Both the position numbers and the translations under genes were made by a program. A DNA stretch of 30,334 bases from the NCBI GenBank assembly GCA_900770705.1, contig CAAGLF010000074.1, positions 1 through 30,334 on the forward strand. Direction: 5' to 3'. Positions 21,414 to 30,259 of the stretch are shown piece by piece. The notes under the pieces were generated by a model, which had not been told where the DNA came from, searched no databases, and worked only from the letters and a program-made list of their open reading frames with translations. Positions within the stretch are counted from its first letter, which is position 1. The number at the start of each line of letters is the position of its first letter. This DNA is from Bacteroidaceae bacterium (GTDB lineage: Bacteria > Bacteroidota > Bacteroidia > Bacteroidales > Bacteroidaceae).

Positions 21414-22556
21414 TCACCGCCCCAGCAGGGACATAATTCCCGCCGCCGCCGCTTCAGGCGCCTCCTGTGCGCCCAGCCGTTCCTCCACTTCATCGTAACC
21501 GGCCAGCATAGCGGCTCGTCCGACAGTGCCGGGAAGCACCTCGGCCAGCGCCTGACGCACCTTCGCCGGCGTCATATCGGCCGCAACGAGCTCCTTCACC
21601 ACTTCCCGACCGGCTATCAGATTGACCAACGAAACAAAAGGCACCTTCAGCAGGCGCGGACGCAGCCAGGAAACCAGACGGGCCGGGCGCATAAAATAGC
21701 AGACCACCTGCGGAACACGCAGCAAAGCCGCCTCAAGCGTGGCCGTGCCCGAGGTCACCAGCGCTGCCGTGGCCCTACCCATCAGTCCGAAGCTGTCTGT
21801 GGCGGAAAGCCGCACCTCCCGGTTCCATTCATAGCCGGCACGACGGGTTTCCACGCGGTAAACCTCCTCGGGAATGTTGGGAGCGGCGGCTATCTCTATG
21901 CGATAGCCGCTCTCCAGCGACGGACGCACCGCTTCGAGCATACGCGAGAGGTTCTGCCGTATCTCCTGCATACGGCTGCCCGGCAGCAAGGCCAGCAAAC
22001 GGGCCCCGGCACGCTGCTCCTCGCTGCACAACGGGTGTGCCCTGCGATAGTCGCGCACCTCCGATGCCGTAGGATTTCCCACGTACTGCACGGGATAATG
22101 ATGGCGGGCATAGAAGTCGGTCTCAAAAGGCAGGATGGCGAACAGCCTGTCGACCTCCTGACGGATCTGACGGACGCGATACTCCTTCCAGGCCCAAATC
22201 TTCGGACTGATATAATAGCAGACAGGACAAATGCCCGCGCGATGTACATAGCGAGATATGCGCAGATTGAAGCCGGGATAGTCCACCAGTACGACGACAT
22301 CGGGCTTCCATCCGGCTATCGAGCGTTTGCAAAGCCGCAAGCCCCGCAACAGGGCCGGCAAATGCAGCAGAACGGCCACAAATCCCATATAGGCCAGTTC
22401 ACGGTAATGGCAGAGCAGCTCCATCCCGGCCTGCTGCATTTTCTCTCCGCCGAAACCGCGGAACTCAGCTGCGGCATCGCGCTTCTTGATGGCCGCTATC
22501 AGATGGGCTGCGTGCAGGTCGCCACTGGCTTCGCCTGCTATCAGGAAATACTTCAT
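21414..22556 (-). CDS. lpxB: Lipid-A-disaccharide synthase
   Basis: 380 residues, glycosyltransferase family 19. It joins UDP-diacylglucosamine to lipid X in lipid A synthesis, at the inner face of the inner membrane. Motifs seen are LIAGEASGDLHAA (N-terminus), VVVLVDYPGFNLR, YYISPKIWAWKEYRVRQI, LPFETDFY, QYVGNP, LLPGSRMQEI and TSGTATLEAAL. All are normal for LpxB and the length is usual. It starts 10 bases after the surE stop and is co-transcribed with it. The two genes are often neighbours in this order. Confidence 0.96.
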   Translation of the reverse strand: MKYFLIAGEASGDLHAAHLIAAIKKRDAAAEFRGFGGEKMQQAGMELLCHYRELAYMGFVAVLLHLPALLRGLRLCKRSIAGWKPDVVVLVDYPGFNLRISRYVHRAGICPVCYYISPKIWAWKEYRVRQIRQEVDRLFAILPFETDFYARHHYPVQYVGNPTASEVRDYRRAHPLCSEEQRAGARLLALLPGSRMQEIRQNLSRMLEAVRPSLESGYRIEIAAAPNIPEEVYRVETRRAGYEWNREVRLSATDSFGLMGRATAALVTSGTATLEAALLRVPQVVCYFMRPARLVSWLRPRLLKVPFVSLVNLIAGREVVKELVAADMTPAKVRQALAEVLPGTVGRAAMLAGYDEVEERLGAQEAPEAAAAGIMSLLGR

Positions 22557-22566
22557 CGGCTTCCGT

Positions 22567-23337
22567 TCACATTACATCCCTCAGCACTTCAAGCAAATCG
22601 TAGGCCGTATTGTCCAGCGTGGTGGGCGTGACGGCCACATAGCCGTGCGCCAGCGCCCAGCGGTCGGTATCTTCTGCTTCGGGCTCCAGTTCCTGCGCCT
22701 CGCCCACCAGCCAACAGTACGGTTCGCCCGTGCCCGGATGGCGACGTTCGGCAATCTCTTTCACCCACCGGCTCTTGGCCATCCGGCACACCCTGATGCC
22801 GGCAAACTTCTCGCACTTGGGGAAATTCACATTCAGGCAGGTGAAGGGCGGAAGTCCGAGACCGATGGTCTTGAACACAAAGTCGACTACATAGTCGCGC
22901 AAGGGAGAGAAATCCGCCCGGGCACTGTGGTCGCACAGGGAGAAGGCAACGGCCGGATAGCCCTGCAGAGTCGCCTCGCTCACGACGCCCATCGTTCCGG
23001 AATAGTGGGAATTGACGGACGAGTTGTCGCCGTGGTTAATGCCACCGACCACCAAATCGGGCCTGCGCTCCAGCAACGAGCTGTTGAGCGCCATCTTTAC
23101 GCAGTCGACCGGCGTCCCGCTACAGGAGCACACGGTCAGGCCGGGACGTTGCTCCAGCACCCGATAATGCAGGGGTACCGTCGGCGTAATGGCACAACTG
23201 CCGCCGGAACGGGGAGAATCGGGAGCCATCACGAAGAGGTCGGCCACAGACTGCAACGTATCAATCAAAAAGCGTATGCCGCCGGCAGTCACCCCGTCGT
23301 CGTTGGAAATCAGGATATAAGGGCGATGTACATTCAT
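22567..23337 (-). CDS. surE: 5'/3'-nucleotidase SurE
   Basis: 256 residues. A metal-dependent nucleoside monophosphate phosphatase. The metal-binding residues are where expected: Asp13/Asp14 in ILISNDDG, Ser44 in APDSPRSGGS, and Asn101 in VGGINHGDN. The region SGTMGVVSEATLQGYPAVAFS is also diagnostic. The role is usually linked to stress and stationary-phase survival. The nearest convincing promoter box is about 220 bases upstream (23559-23566), giving an unusually long leader that contains the 21-bp repeat at 23374-23425. Confidence 0.95.
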   Translation of the reverse strand: MNVHRPYILISNDDGVTAGGIRFLIDTLQSVADLFVMAPDSPRSGGSCAITPTVPLHYRVLEQRPGLTVCSCSGTPVDCVKMALNSSLLERRPDLVVGGINHGDNSSVNSHYSGTMGVVSEATLQGYPAVAFSLCDHSARADFSPLRDYVVDFVFKTIGLGLPPFTCLNVNFPKCEKFAGIRVCRMAKSRWVKEIAERRHPGTGEPYCWLVGEAQELEPEAEDTDRWALAHGYVAVTPTTLDNTAYDLLEVLRDVM

Positions 23338-23373
23338 AAGGAAAGTCAGTTTGAGAAATTAGTAGGGAGAAAC

Positions 23374-23425
23374 GAAAAATTTCTGGCTCGGAAAGAAAAA
23401 TTTCCTCGGAGAAAAGAAAAATTTC
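23374..23425. repeat. GAAAAATTTC repeat (copy 3): three units at exact 21-bp spacing
   Basis: GAAAAATTTC occurs at 23374-23383, 23395-23404 and 23416-23425. The start-to-start distance is exactly 21 bases, the same as in the element at 20801. The intervening bases are only partly alike (TGGCTCGGAAA, CTCGGAGAAAA). The array lies between surE and parA, inside the predicted surE leader. Confidence 0.85.
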
Positions 23426-23558
23426 CGGGCCGGAAGTTTCGCCTTGGTCAGCAACAATCGGGAAAACGGCGGCGTCGCCTTGTCGTACAAGCCACCTCCG
23501 CCGGTCTCGAAGGGAGCTGTCAGCTCCTCTCCCAAGGCTCGTTCGCGCTTTGTGCGGG

Positions 23559-23566
23559 CAAAAGTA
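23559..23566 (-). promoter_or_regulatory. -7 box for the surE-lpxB operon
   Basis: TACTTTTG on the minus strand; no clear -33 box. The 322-base gap 23338-23659 contains this box, the phased repeat and the parA box. No gene is supported in it. Confidence 0.5.
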
Positions 23567-23608
23567 CGAAAAAAAGTTTAAGCCCGTGAGCGTTACGAGA
23601 AATTTTCC

Positions 23609-23616
23609 TATCTTTG
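23609..23616 (+). promoter_or_regulatory. -7 box for parA
   Basis: TATCTTTG on the plus strand, about 43 bases before the parA ATG. It is divergent from the surE box, with only about 42 bases between the two. No clear TTTG -33 box. Confidence 0.5.
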
Positions 23617-23659
23617 CACGGCAATTTACCTGTACAAGGCTCACAACAGATTACTCTAT

Positions 23660-24424
23660 ATGGGGAAAATCATTCCATTAGTCAATCAAAAAGGAGGCGT
23701 GGGCAAGACTACGACCTCAATGAACCTGGCCGCTTCCCTGGCAACGCTTGAGAAGAAAGTTCTGCTCATTGACGCCGACCCGCAAGCCAATGCCTCTTCC
23801 GGCATGGGCGTCAAGCTCGGAGAAATAGACTGCACCATTTATCAGTGCCTCATCGGTCAGGCCGACATCCGCGAAGCTATTTACACGACCGACATCGACG
23901 GACTCGACATTATCCCCTCCCACATCGACCTGGTGGGCGCAGACGTAGAAATGATGCACATCAAGAAGCGGGAATTCATTCTGAAGAACCTCTTAGAGCC
24001 CATCAAGAACGACTACGACTACATCCTCATCGACTGCTCGCCCTCGCTTGGGCTGATTGTGGTCAACGCGCTCACTGCGGCCGACTCCGTAATCATCCCC
24101 GTACAATGCGAGTATTTCGCGCTGGAAGGCATCAGCAAACTGCTCGACACCATCCGCATTATCAAGCGAAAGCTGAACCCCGGCCTAAGTATCGAAGGAT
24201 TTCTGCTGACGATGTACGACAAACGGCTCAATCTGGCCAACCAGATTTACGACGAGGTGAAGCGGCACTTCCAGGAGCTGGTGCTCACGACCGTCATCCA
24301 GCGCAACGTCAGACTGTCGGAGGCTCCCAGCCACGGACTGCCGGTAATCCTCTACGATGCCGACTCGACAGGCGCGAAGAACTACCTGCGCCTCGCAGAG
24401 GAAATCATTAAAAAGAACGCATAA
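23660..24424 (+). CDS. parA: ParA/Soj-family chromosome-partitioning ATPase
   Basis: 254 residues. A deviant Walker ATPase that positions ParB-bound origins on the nucleoid. Motifs are QKGGVGKTTTSMN (10-22, with the signature Lys11 and catalytic Lys16), LLIDADPQANAS (A') and YILIDCSPSLG (Walker B). There is no N-terminal DNA-binding extension, so it is the short Soj-type chromosomal form rather than a P1-type plasmid ParA. A -7 box lies about 43 bases upstream. parB follows after 106 bases, an unusually structured gap for this pair. Confidence 0.95.
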   Translation: MGKIIPLVNQKGGVGKTTTSMNLAASLATLEKKVLLIDADPQANASSGMGVKLGEIDCTIYQCLIGQADIREAIYTTDIDGLDIIPSHIDLVGADVEMMHIKKREFILKNLLEPIKNDYDYILIDCSPSLGLIVVNALTAADSVIIPVQCEYFALEGISKLLDTIRIIKRKLNPGLSIEGFLLTMYDKRLNLANQIYDEVKRHFQELVLTTVIQRNVRLSEAPSHGLPVILYDADSTGAKNYLRLAEEIIKKNA

Positions 24425-24452
24425 GGGAGCGTCTCGTTTCCAAGACATACAA

Positions 24453-24488
24453 GCCCGGCCTGAGGAGAAGGGTCGGGCGCTCTCTTTT
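24453..24488 (+). terminator. Weak intrinsic terminator or attenuator between parA and parB
   Basis: GCCCGGCC (24453-24460) pairs with GGTCGGGC (24471-24478, one G-U pair) around a ten-base loop. GCTCTCTTTTC follows. This could reduce transcription into parB relative to parA. Confidence 0.45.
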
Positions 24489-24494
24489 CAACAA

Positions 24495-24512
24495 GGAGGG
24501 CGTCAGCCCTCC
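24495..24512 (+). promoter_or_regulatory. Hairpin just upstream of the parB start
   Basis: GGAGGGC-GTCA-GCCCTCC is a perfect seven-base stem with a four-base loop, ending 18 bases before the parB ATG at 24531. The left arm includes most of an AAGGAGG sequence (24493-24499) resembling a Shine-Dalgarno site, but it is too far from the ATG to act as a normal one. Confidence 0.5.
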
Positions 24513-24530
24513 ACATTCAAATCTATCGCT

Positions 24531-25430
24531 ATGAGTATCAGAAAAAAATATCCCGCACTGGGACGCGGACTGGACGCCCTGATTTCCACGGAAGACGAGG
24601 TGCGTGTCAACGGTTCCTCCAGTATATGCGAAGTTTCCCTGGAGGACATTCAGGCCAACCCCGACCAACCGCGCCGGGAGTTTGACGAAGAAGCCCTGCA
24701 GGACCTGGCAAAGAGCATTCGAGAGCTGGGAATCATTCAGCCCATCACCCTCCGCAAGCTCGACGACGACACCTATCAGATTATCGCCGGCGAACGCCGT
24801 TGGCGGGCCTCGCAAATGGCGGGGCTAACCACTATCCCGGCTTACGTCCGTACGGCCGACGACGAAAACATGATGCAGATGGCGCTTGTGGAGAACATAC
24901 AGCGCGAAGACCTGAACCCCGTGGAAATTGCACTGGCTTACCAAAACCTCATCGAGCAGTATCACCTGACACAAGACGAGCTTTCGGCAAAAGTGGGAAA
25001 GAAAAGAACCACCATTGCCAACTGCATACGTCTCTTGAAGTTGCCGGCGCAAGTACAGGTGGCCCTCAAAAACAAAGAAATCGACCCCGGACACGCCCGT
25101 GCCCTGCTCGGACTGGATCAACCCTCCCTGCAAGTGAAACTTTTCAAGGAGATTGCCGAAAAAGGTTACTCCGTGCGGCAAGTGGAGGAGATGGTCAAGG
25201 CCATCAACAACGGCGAGACCGTGGAGAGCGGCCGCAAGCGCATTGCCGACAAGAAGGGCGGGAAACTCCCCGAGGAGTTCAACCTGCTCCGTACCCACCT
25301 CTCCGAATTCTTCCAGGCCAAGGTACAGATGACTTGCTCGCCTGGCGGGAAAGGCAAAATCAGCATTCCCTTCCAGAACGAGGAGGACTTGGCGCGCATT
25401 ATGGCCCTATTCGACCGAATGCAAGGCTGA
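24531..25430 (+). CDS. parB: ParB/Spo0J-family partition protein
   Basis: 299 residues. Binds parS and, in the family, uses CTP to slide as a clamp and form the partition complex. Motifs are KYPALGRGLDALIS (ParA-interacting N-terminus), NPDQPRREFD, the GERRWRA box (87-93), ENIQREDLNP (121-130), a central helix-turn-helix (TQDELSAKVGKKRTTIANCI) and a C-terminal dimerisation domain. The ATG at 24531 is chosen because the family normally begins this way; the upstream frame runs through the two hairpins. No canonical parS site was found by eye in this window. Confidence 0.95.
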   Translation: MSIRKKYPALGRGLDALISTEDEVRVNGSSSICEVSLEDIQANPDQPRREFDEEALQDLAKSIRELGIIQPITLRKLDDDTYQIIAGERRWRASQMAGLTTIPAYVRTADDENMMQMALVENIQREDLNPVEIALAYQNLIEQYHLTQDELSAKVGKKRTTIANCIRLLKLPAQVQVALKNKEIDPGHARALLGLDQPSLQVKLFKEIAEKGYSVRQVEEMVKAINNGETVESGRKRIADKKGGKLPEEFNLLRTHLSEFFQAKVQMTCSPGGKGKISIPFQNEEDLARIMALFDRMQG

Positions 25431-25498
25431 CCCGTCTCCCTCCTCCCCCTTCCCCAACCTGCCGAAAGCGACTTCCCCCCATCTTCAGTCTAAACATC

Positions 25499-26266
25499 TT
25501 GAATTTCCGCGACACCATATCCGGCTCTTTGCGTTTTCATTGGGCAGTAGTCTGCCTGATGACGGCAGTACTGTGGCCGGCACGTTTATGGAGCAGCACC
25601 AGCCCACTCTCCTACGCTGCAGCCGCCGGCTGTATGGCGGACAGCCTTTCACCCTCGACCGCGACAGATTCGGCTATGGTCGACACGCTGCCAGCGACAA
25701 GCGCCGTAGACATCCCTCCCATCGACTCCGCCGCCATTGCCAAGGCACAGCGCCGGCTGATGAAGCAGCAGTTCGTGCCCGACCCGTCGAAAGCACTCTG
25801 GCTGGCCTTGGTCCTGCCCGGTGCCGGCCAGATATACAACCGTAAATACTGGAAACTGCCCATTGTCTACGGCGGCTTTCTGGGTTGTACCTACGCCCTG
25901 ATGTGGAACCAGCAGATGTACAAGGATTACTCCCAGGCCTATCTCGACATTATGGACGATGATCCCAACACCTGCAGCTATCTCGAAATGCTGCCTCCCC
26001 GCTACGACATCACCGGCAAGGAGGAACAGTTCAAAAACATCTTCAAGAACAAGAAGAACCGCTACCGCCGCTATCGCGACCTCAGTGCCTTCTGCTTCAT
26101 CGGCGTCTATCTGCTCTCCGTCATCGACGCCTATGTCGACGCCCAGCTCTCCGTCTTCGACATTTCCCCCGACCTGTCGATGCAGATTGAACCGGCTGTC
26201 ATCACATCGACACACAGCCTCTCCCGCTCTGCCTCCTATGGTATCGGTTGCCAACTGCATTTCTGA
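25499..26266 (+). CDS. DUF5683-family exported/membrane protein
   Basis: About 255 residues. After a low-complexity Ser/Thr/Asp segment, the conserved block runs DPSKALWLALVLPGAGQIYN, then RKYWKLPIVYGGFLGCTYAL. A charged stretch follows (FKNIFKNKKNRYRRYRD), then a second hydrophobic helix (AFCFIGVYLLSVIDAYVDAQL). This is the pattern of DUF5683, which sits between parB and mltD in many Bacteroidales by my recollection. Function unknown. The start is uncertain: ATG at 25559 cuts the hydrophobic leader WAVVCLMTAVLW, whereas TTG at 25499 gives a complete signal peptide (NFRDTISGSLRFHWAVVCLM...), so TTG is preferred. Confidence 0.75.
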   Translation: MNFRDTISGSLRFHWAVVCLMTAVLWPARLWSSTSPLSYAAAAGCMADSLSPSTATDSAMVDTLPATSAVDIPPIDSAAIAKAQRRLMKQQFVPDPSKALWLALVLPGAGQIYNRKYWKLPIVYGGFLGCTYALMWNQQMYKDYSQAYLDIMDDDPNTCSYLEMLPPRYDITGKEEQFKNIFKNKKNRYRRYRDLSAFCFIGVYLLSVIDAYVDAQLSVFDISPDLSMQIEPAVITSTHSLSRSASYGIGCQLHF

Positions 26267-26309
26267 CCTGCCGGCCATTCCACTTATCATACTATCCCCA
26301 AACATCGAT

Positions 26310-27644
26310 ATGAAACTACCCAAGATATTTCTTCTCAGCACACTGCTTACCCTCTCGCTGCCGGCTGCCGGCCAGACCGAGCAGGACAACACCCTGCGGG
26401 CCATCCAAGTCCACGACAATCAGACCGGCGAAGACGAAGTGTTGGAACTGCCCGAGGGAATGACCCGTAACCCCGACTCCCTGCTGCGCGAATGGAACGC
26501 CAGACAATACCTCTTTGCCGACACCACCCAGCGGTTCACCGACCTTACCTCGTCGCTCACCCCGGAAGACTATGCAGCCCGTCTGCAACGGCTTCCGGCC
26601 GTGATGGAACTGCCCTACAACAGCGTAGTGCGCAGCTTCATCGACCAATATACCGGCAGGCTCCGCAACTCCGTGGCCTATATGCTCGGCGCCGGCAACC
26701 TCTACATTCCCATCTTCGAGGAAGCACTCGACTACTACGGTCTCCCACTGGAATTGAAGTACCTCCCCGTCATCGAGTCCGGCCTCGACCCCACCGCTGT
26801 CAGCCGTGTGGGAGCGGTAGGCCTATGGCAGTTTATGCTCAAGACCGGCAAACGCTACGGCCTCGAGGTCAACAGCCTGGTTGACGAACGCCGCGACCCC
26901 ATCAAGGCCACCTGGGCCGCCGCCCGCTACCTGAAAGACCTCTACGACATCTTTGCAGACTGGAATCTCGTCATCGCGGCATACAACTGCGGCCCAACCA
27001 ACATCAGCAAGGCCATCCACCGGGCCGGAGGCGCCAAGGATTACTGGACCATCTACCCCTATCTGCCGAAGGAGACACGCGGATACGTCCCCGCCTTCAT
27101 TGCCGCCAACTACATTATGAACTACTACTGCGACCACGGCATAACGCCACTGAAGACGCGCCACCCCATTGCTACCGACACCCTCGTAGTCGACCACAAC
27201 GTACACTTCGACCAGATAGCCGCAGTCTGCCAGGTGGACATCGAAGCCCTGGAGAGTCTGAACCCCCAATACCGCAAGTCTATCGTGCCCGGAGCCACCA
27301 AGCCCAGCACGCTCCGCCTGCCCGAAACACATCTGCTGAAATACATCGACCTGCAGGACTCCATCCGGGCCTACCGCAGCGACGAACTCCTGGCCCGACG
27401 CGCAACAGTGACACCCGCTGAAGCCGACCCTGCGGTCAAGCCGCAAGGCAGCAGCCGGCAGTCGAAATCCAAGGTCCGGCAATCGCGCAACGCACGAACC
27501 CGCAACCGAACCGTCACCATACGCCAGGGAGACACGCTCGAAGCCATCGCCAAGCGCAATGGCACCACCGTAGCCAAGCTCCGCCGACTCAACGGCATCA
27601 AGGGCAGCAACATCAGAGCCGGCAAGAAGATAAAGATACAATAG
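26310..27644 (+). CDS. MltD-like membrane-bound lytic transglycosylase
   Basis: 444 residues. Cleaves peptidoglycan glycan strands with formation of anhydro-muropeptides. A signal peptide (MKLPKIFLLSTLLTLSLPAA ending GQ) is followed by a goose-lysozyme-type SLT domain at about 100-300. The catalytic Glu156 lies in LPVIESGLDP, followed by GAVGLWQFMLKTGKRYGLEV and AAYNCGP. A basic Ser/Arg/Lys linker leads to one C-terminal LysM domain (TVTIRQGDTLEAIAKRNGT to the end), which binds peptidoglycan. The ATG at 26310 is 43 bases after the DUF5683 stop. No lipobox is seen, so it is probably not a lipoprotein, unlike E. coli MltD. Confidence 0.93.
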   Translation: MKLPKIFLLSTLLTLSLPAAGQTEQDNTLRAIQVHDNQTGEDEVLELPEGMTRNPDSLLREWNARQYLFADTTQRFTDLTSSLTPEDYAARLQRLPAVMELPYNSVVRSFIDQYTGRLRNSVAYMLGAGNLYIPIFEEALDYYGLPLELKYLPVIESGLDPTAVSRVGAVGLWQFMLKTGKRYGLEVNSLVDERRDPIKATWAAARYLKDLYDIFADWNLVIAAYNCGPTNISKAIHRAGGAKDYWTIYPYLPKETRGYVPAFIAANYIMNYYCDHGITPLKTRHPIATDTLVVDHNVHFDQIAAVCQVDIEALESLNPQYRKSIVPGATKPSTLRLPETHLLKYIDLQDSIRAYRSDELLARRATVTPAEADPAVKPQGSSRQSKSKVRQSRNARTRNRTVTIRQGDTLEAIAKRNGTTVAKLRRLNGIKGSNIRAGKKIKIQ

Positions 27645-27693
27645 CGTCCTGACAGTTCCACATTTCCCCAACATAGTAAAAAAGCGTCCCACT

Positions 27694-30042
27694 ATGAACG
27701 AGGATATCACCCCCAAAAGCCAGCCACAGCCAGCGTCGGCCGCTCCCGCACCCGCCACACAGGAAGAACGCGACGAGCAACTCATCCAGCAGGCCTTCCA
27801 ACACCTGCTCGACACCTACCTTGCCTCCAACCATCGGCGCAAGACCGAAATCATCACCAAGGCCTTCAACTTTGCCAAGCAGGCACATAAAGGCGTGCGC
27901 CGCCTCTCCGGAGAACCCTATATACTCCATCCCATCGCCGTAGCCCAAATCGCCTGCGAGGAGATAGGCCTCGGCTCCACCTCCATCTGCGCCGCCCTGC
28001 TGCACGACGTCGAGGAAGACACCGATTACACCAACGAAGACCTCTCCAACCTCTTCGGCCCCAAGGTGGCCAACATCGTAGAAGGGCTTACCAAAATATC
28101 CGGCGGTATCTTCGGCGACCGCGCCTCCCTGCAGGCCGAGACTTTCAAGAAGTTGCTCCTCACGATGAGCGACGACATCCGCGTCATACTCATCAAGATA
28201 GCCGACCGCCTGCACAATATGCGCACCCTGGAGAGTATGCTCCCCATGAAGCAATACAAGATAGCCGGCGAGACACTCTACATCTTTGCCCCCATCGCCG
28301 ACCGCCTCGGACTGGGCAAGATCAAGACCGAACTCGAAGACCTCAGTTTCCGCTACGAACACCCTGAAGAATACGCCAACATCACCCGCCTCCTCTCCGC
28401 CTCTAAGCTCGAGCGTGACGTGATGACCGAGGGCTTCATTCCTCCCATCCGGCAAGCTCTGGAGCAGGCCGGCTTCGACTTCACCATCAAGGCCCGCGTC
28501 AAGTCGCCCTACTCCATCTGGATGAAAATGCAGAACAAGAAGATTCCCTTCGAGGAAGTCTTCGACATACTGGCCATCCGTATCGTTTTCCACCCGCACA
28601 ACCGCCAGGCCGAGGTGGCCGACTGCTTCCGTATCTACAGCCTCCTCACCGGTATCTACAAGCCCCACCCCACCCGCTTCCGCGACTGGCTTTCCAACCC
28701 CAAGGCCAATGGTTATCAGGCACTGCACAACACCTTTATGCCCGAGAGCGGCCCCTGCCAGGGCAAGTGGATAGAAGTGCAGATACGCAGCGACCGTATG
28801 GACGACATCGCCGAAGGAGGCATAGCCGCCCACTGGAAGTACAAGGGCACAGGCGCAGAATACGACGAGAACGAACTCGACAAGTGGATAGGCAGTATCA
28901 AGGAGATACTCGACGACCCACAGCCCGACACGCTCGACCTGCTCGACACCATCAAGCTCAACCTCTTCGCCTCCGAAATCCTCGTATTCACCCCCAAAGG
29001 CGAAATCCGCACCATGCCCCAAGGTGCCACCGTGCTCGACTTCGCCTTCAGTATCCACTCCTTCCTCGGCAGCCACTGCTTCGGCGCCAAGGTCAACCAC
29101 AAACTCGTGCCTCTGAGCCACCGCCTGCGCAGCGGCGACCAAGTAGAAATACTCACCAGCCGCAGCAGCCACGTCACAGCCGACTGGCTTCCCTTCGCCA
29201 CCACCGCCAAGGCCCGTGGCAAGATACAGGCACAACTGCGCCGCGAGCGCCGCGAACAAGGAGCCAAAGGCGAAGAGCTGTTGCGCCAGCAGCTGCAAGC
29301 CGCCGGCCTCGAAGCCACGACAGCCTTGGCCGACCGCCTGGCCGCCCACCTTGGCCTGCCCGGACACGAAGAACTCTACACCTCGCTGGCCGAAGGCAAG
29401 CTGCAGCTCCTGCCCGAGCACATAGACCACCTGCGAGGCAAGAAGCCGGCAACGCGGCGTGCAGGAGGCTGGCGGAGATACATCCCCTTCGTGGGAAAAA
29501 GCAGTGCGGAAGCCCCTGCTGCTCCAGATGCCTTGGCCACCCCGCCCGCCGCAGCCCCCGAAGCCGGCACCGTGCGCTTCGTCTCCTCCCTCAACCGCAA
29601 ACAGGTGCTCACACTGGGCGAGCAGAACCTCTGCCACGCCACTATGGCCACGTGTTGCCATCCCATACCCGGCGACGACGTGCTGGGCTACATCACACCG
29701 CGCAATACCCTTGACATCCACCTGCGCTCCTGTCCCGAAGCCACCAAGCTCAAGACTCGCTATGGCAACAACATCATAGCCTGCGCCTGGGACACCCACA
29801 AGCAGCTCTACTTCGACACCCGTATCTTCCTGCGCGGCGTAGACAGCCACGGCGTGCTCCACAGCATTGCCGATGTGTTCGAACGCCTCAACCATTATCT
29901 CGTGCGCGAGATCACCCTCAGCACCCGCGATGGCATATTCGAAGGCTCTATGCTTGTCTCCGTGTTCGACACCGAGGACGTAGACTGTATCTGCCAACAG
30001 CTCGCTGAGATAGAAAACGTGACCAAGGCCGTCCGGATGTAG
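27694..30042 (+). CDS. Bifunctional (p)ppGpp synthetase/hydrolase, RelA/SpoT family
   Basis: 782 residues. It makes and degrades the stringent-response alarmone. The HD hydrolase domain includes YILHPIAVAQI, LLHDVEEDT (His104-Asp105) and KIADRLHNM. The synthetase includes AIRIVF, NPKANGYQALHNT (Gly340) and WIEVQIRSDRMDDIAEGG (Glu361). TGS (about 428-490) and C-terminal ACT (about 700-782) domains follow. Because both active-site sets look intact, it is a bifunctional Rel rather than a one-activity RelA. An Ala/Pro-rich N-terminus (10-22) and a second Ala/Pro linker (about 608-627) are low-complexity additions. It lies 49 bases after mltD and is followed by a strong terminator. Confidence 0.95.
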   Translation: MNEDITPKSQPQPASAAPAPATQEERDEQLIQQAFQHLLDTYLASNHRRKTEIITKAFNFAKQAHKGVRRLSGEPYILHPIAVAQIACEEIGLGSTSICAALLHDVEEDTDYTNEDLSNLFGPKVANIVEGLTKISGGIFGDRASLQAETFKKLLLTMSDDIRVILIKIADRLHNMRTLESMLPMKQYKIAGETLYIFAPIADRLGLGKIKTELEDLSFRYEHPEEYANITRLLSASKLERDVMTEGFIPPIRQALEQAGFDFTIKARVKSPYSIWMKMQNKKIPFEEVFDILAIRIVFHPHNRQAEVADCFRIYSLLTGIYKPHPTRFRDWLSNPKANGYQALHNTFMPESGPCQGKWIEVQIRSDRMDDIAEGGIAAHWKYKGTGAEYDENELDKWIGSIKEILDDPQPDTLDLLDTIKLNLFASEILVFTPKGEIRTMPQGATVLDFAFSIHSFLGSHCFGAKVNHKLVPLSHRLRSGDQVEILTSRSSHVTADWLPFATTAKARGKIQAQLRRERREQGAKGEELLRQQLQAAGLEATTALADRLAAHLGLPGHEELYTSLAEGKLQLLPEHIDHLRGKKPATRRAGGWRRYIPFVGKSSAEAPAAPDALATPPAAAPEAGTVRFVSSLNRKQVLTLGEQNLCHATMATCCHPIPGDDVLGYITPRNTLDIHLRSCPEATKLKTRYGNNIIACAWDTHKQLYFDTRIFLRGVDSHGVLHSIADVFERLNHYLVREITLSTRDGIFEGSMLVSVFDTEDVDCICQQLAEIENVTKAVRM

Positions 30043-30144
30043 CGAAGCATAAGAAAGACGAGCACTGTTCCAGCCAGTCTCAATGCTGAGAGATATGTGA
30101 AATAGCAGCCTCCCGCCGTAATAGAACGTTGACAGCATACGAAT
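30043..30144. other. Gap between rel and its terminator
   Basis: About 100 bases with no gene or structure recognised. Base composition becomes more A+T-rich from here to the window end. Confidence 0.5.
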
Positions 30145-30188
30145 AAAGAGCCTATATGTCCGCTAATTATGACATATAGGCTCTTTTA
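30145..30188. terminator. Strong, nearly symmetric terminator after rel
   Basis: AAAGAGCCTATATGTC (30145-30160) pairs perfectly with GACATATAGGCTCTTT (30171-30186) around a ten-base loop, followed by TTA. The A/T flanks on both sides make it usable in both directions, as expected between convergent genes. Confidence 0.88.
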
Positions 30189-30259
30189 GTCGCTCTATAA
30201 GGATGTATTCCTTCTGCCTACCCTACTCTGTCGTCTCGGTAGAACCGGTTTCCTGCTAC

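Noticed and set aside
27613..30138. 841-codon minus-strand open frame opposite rel
   Set aside because: Shadow of the RelA/SpoT gene, whose motifs are complete on the plus strand. The shadow lacks recognisable domains.
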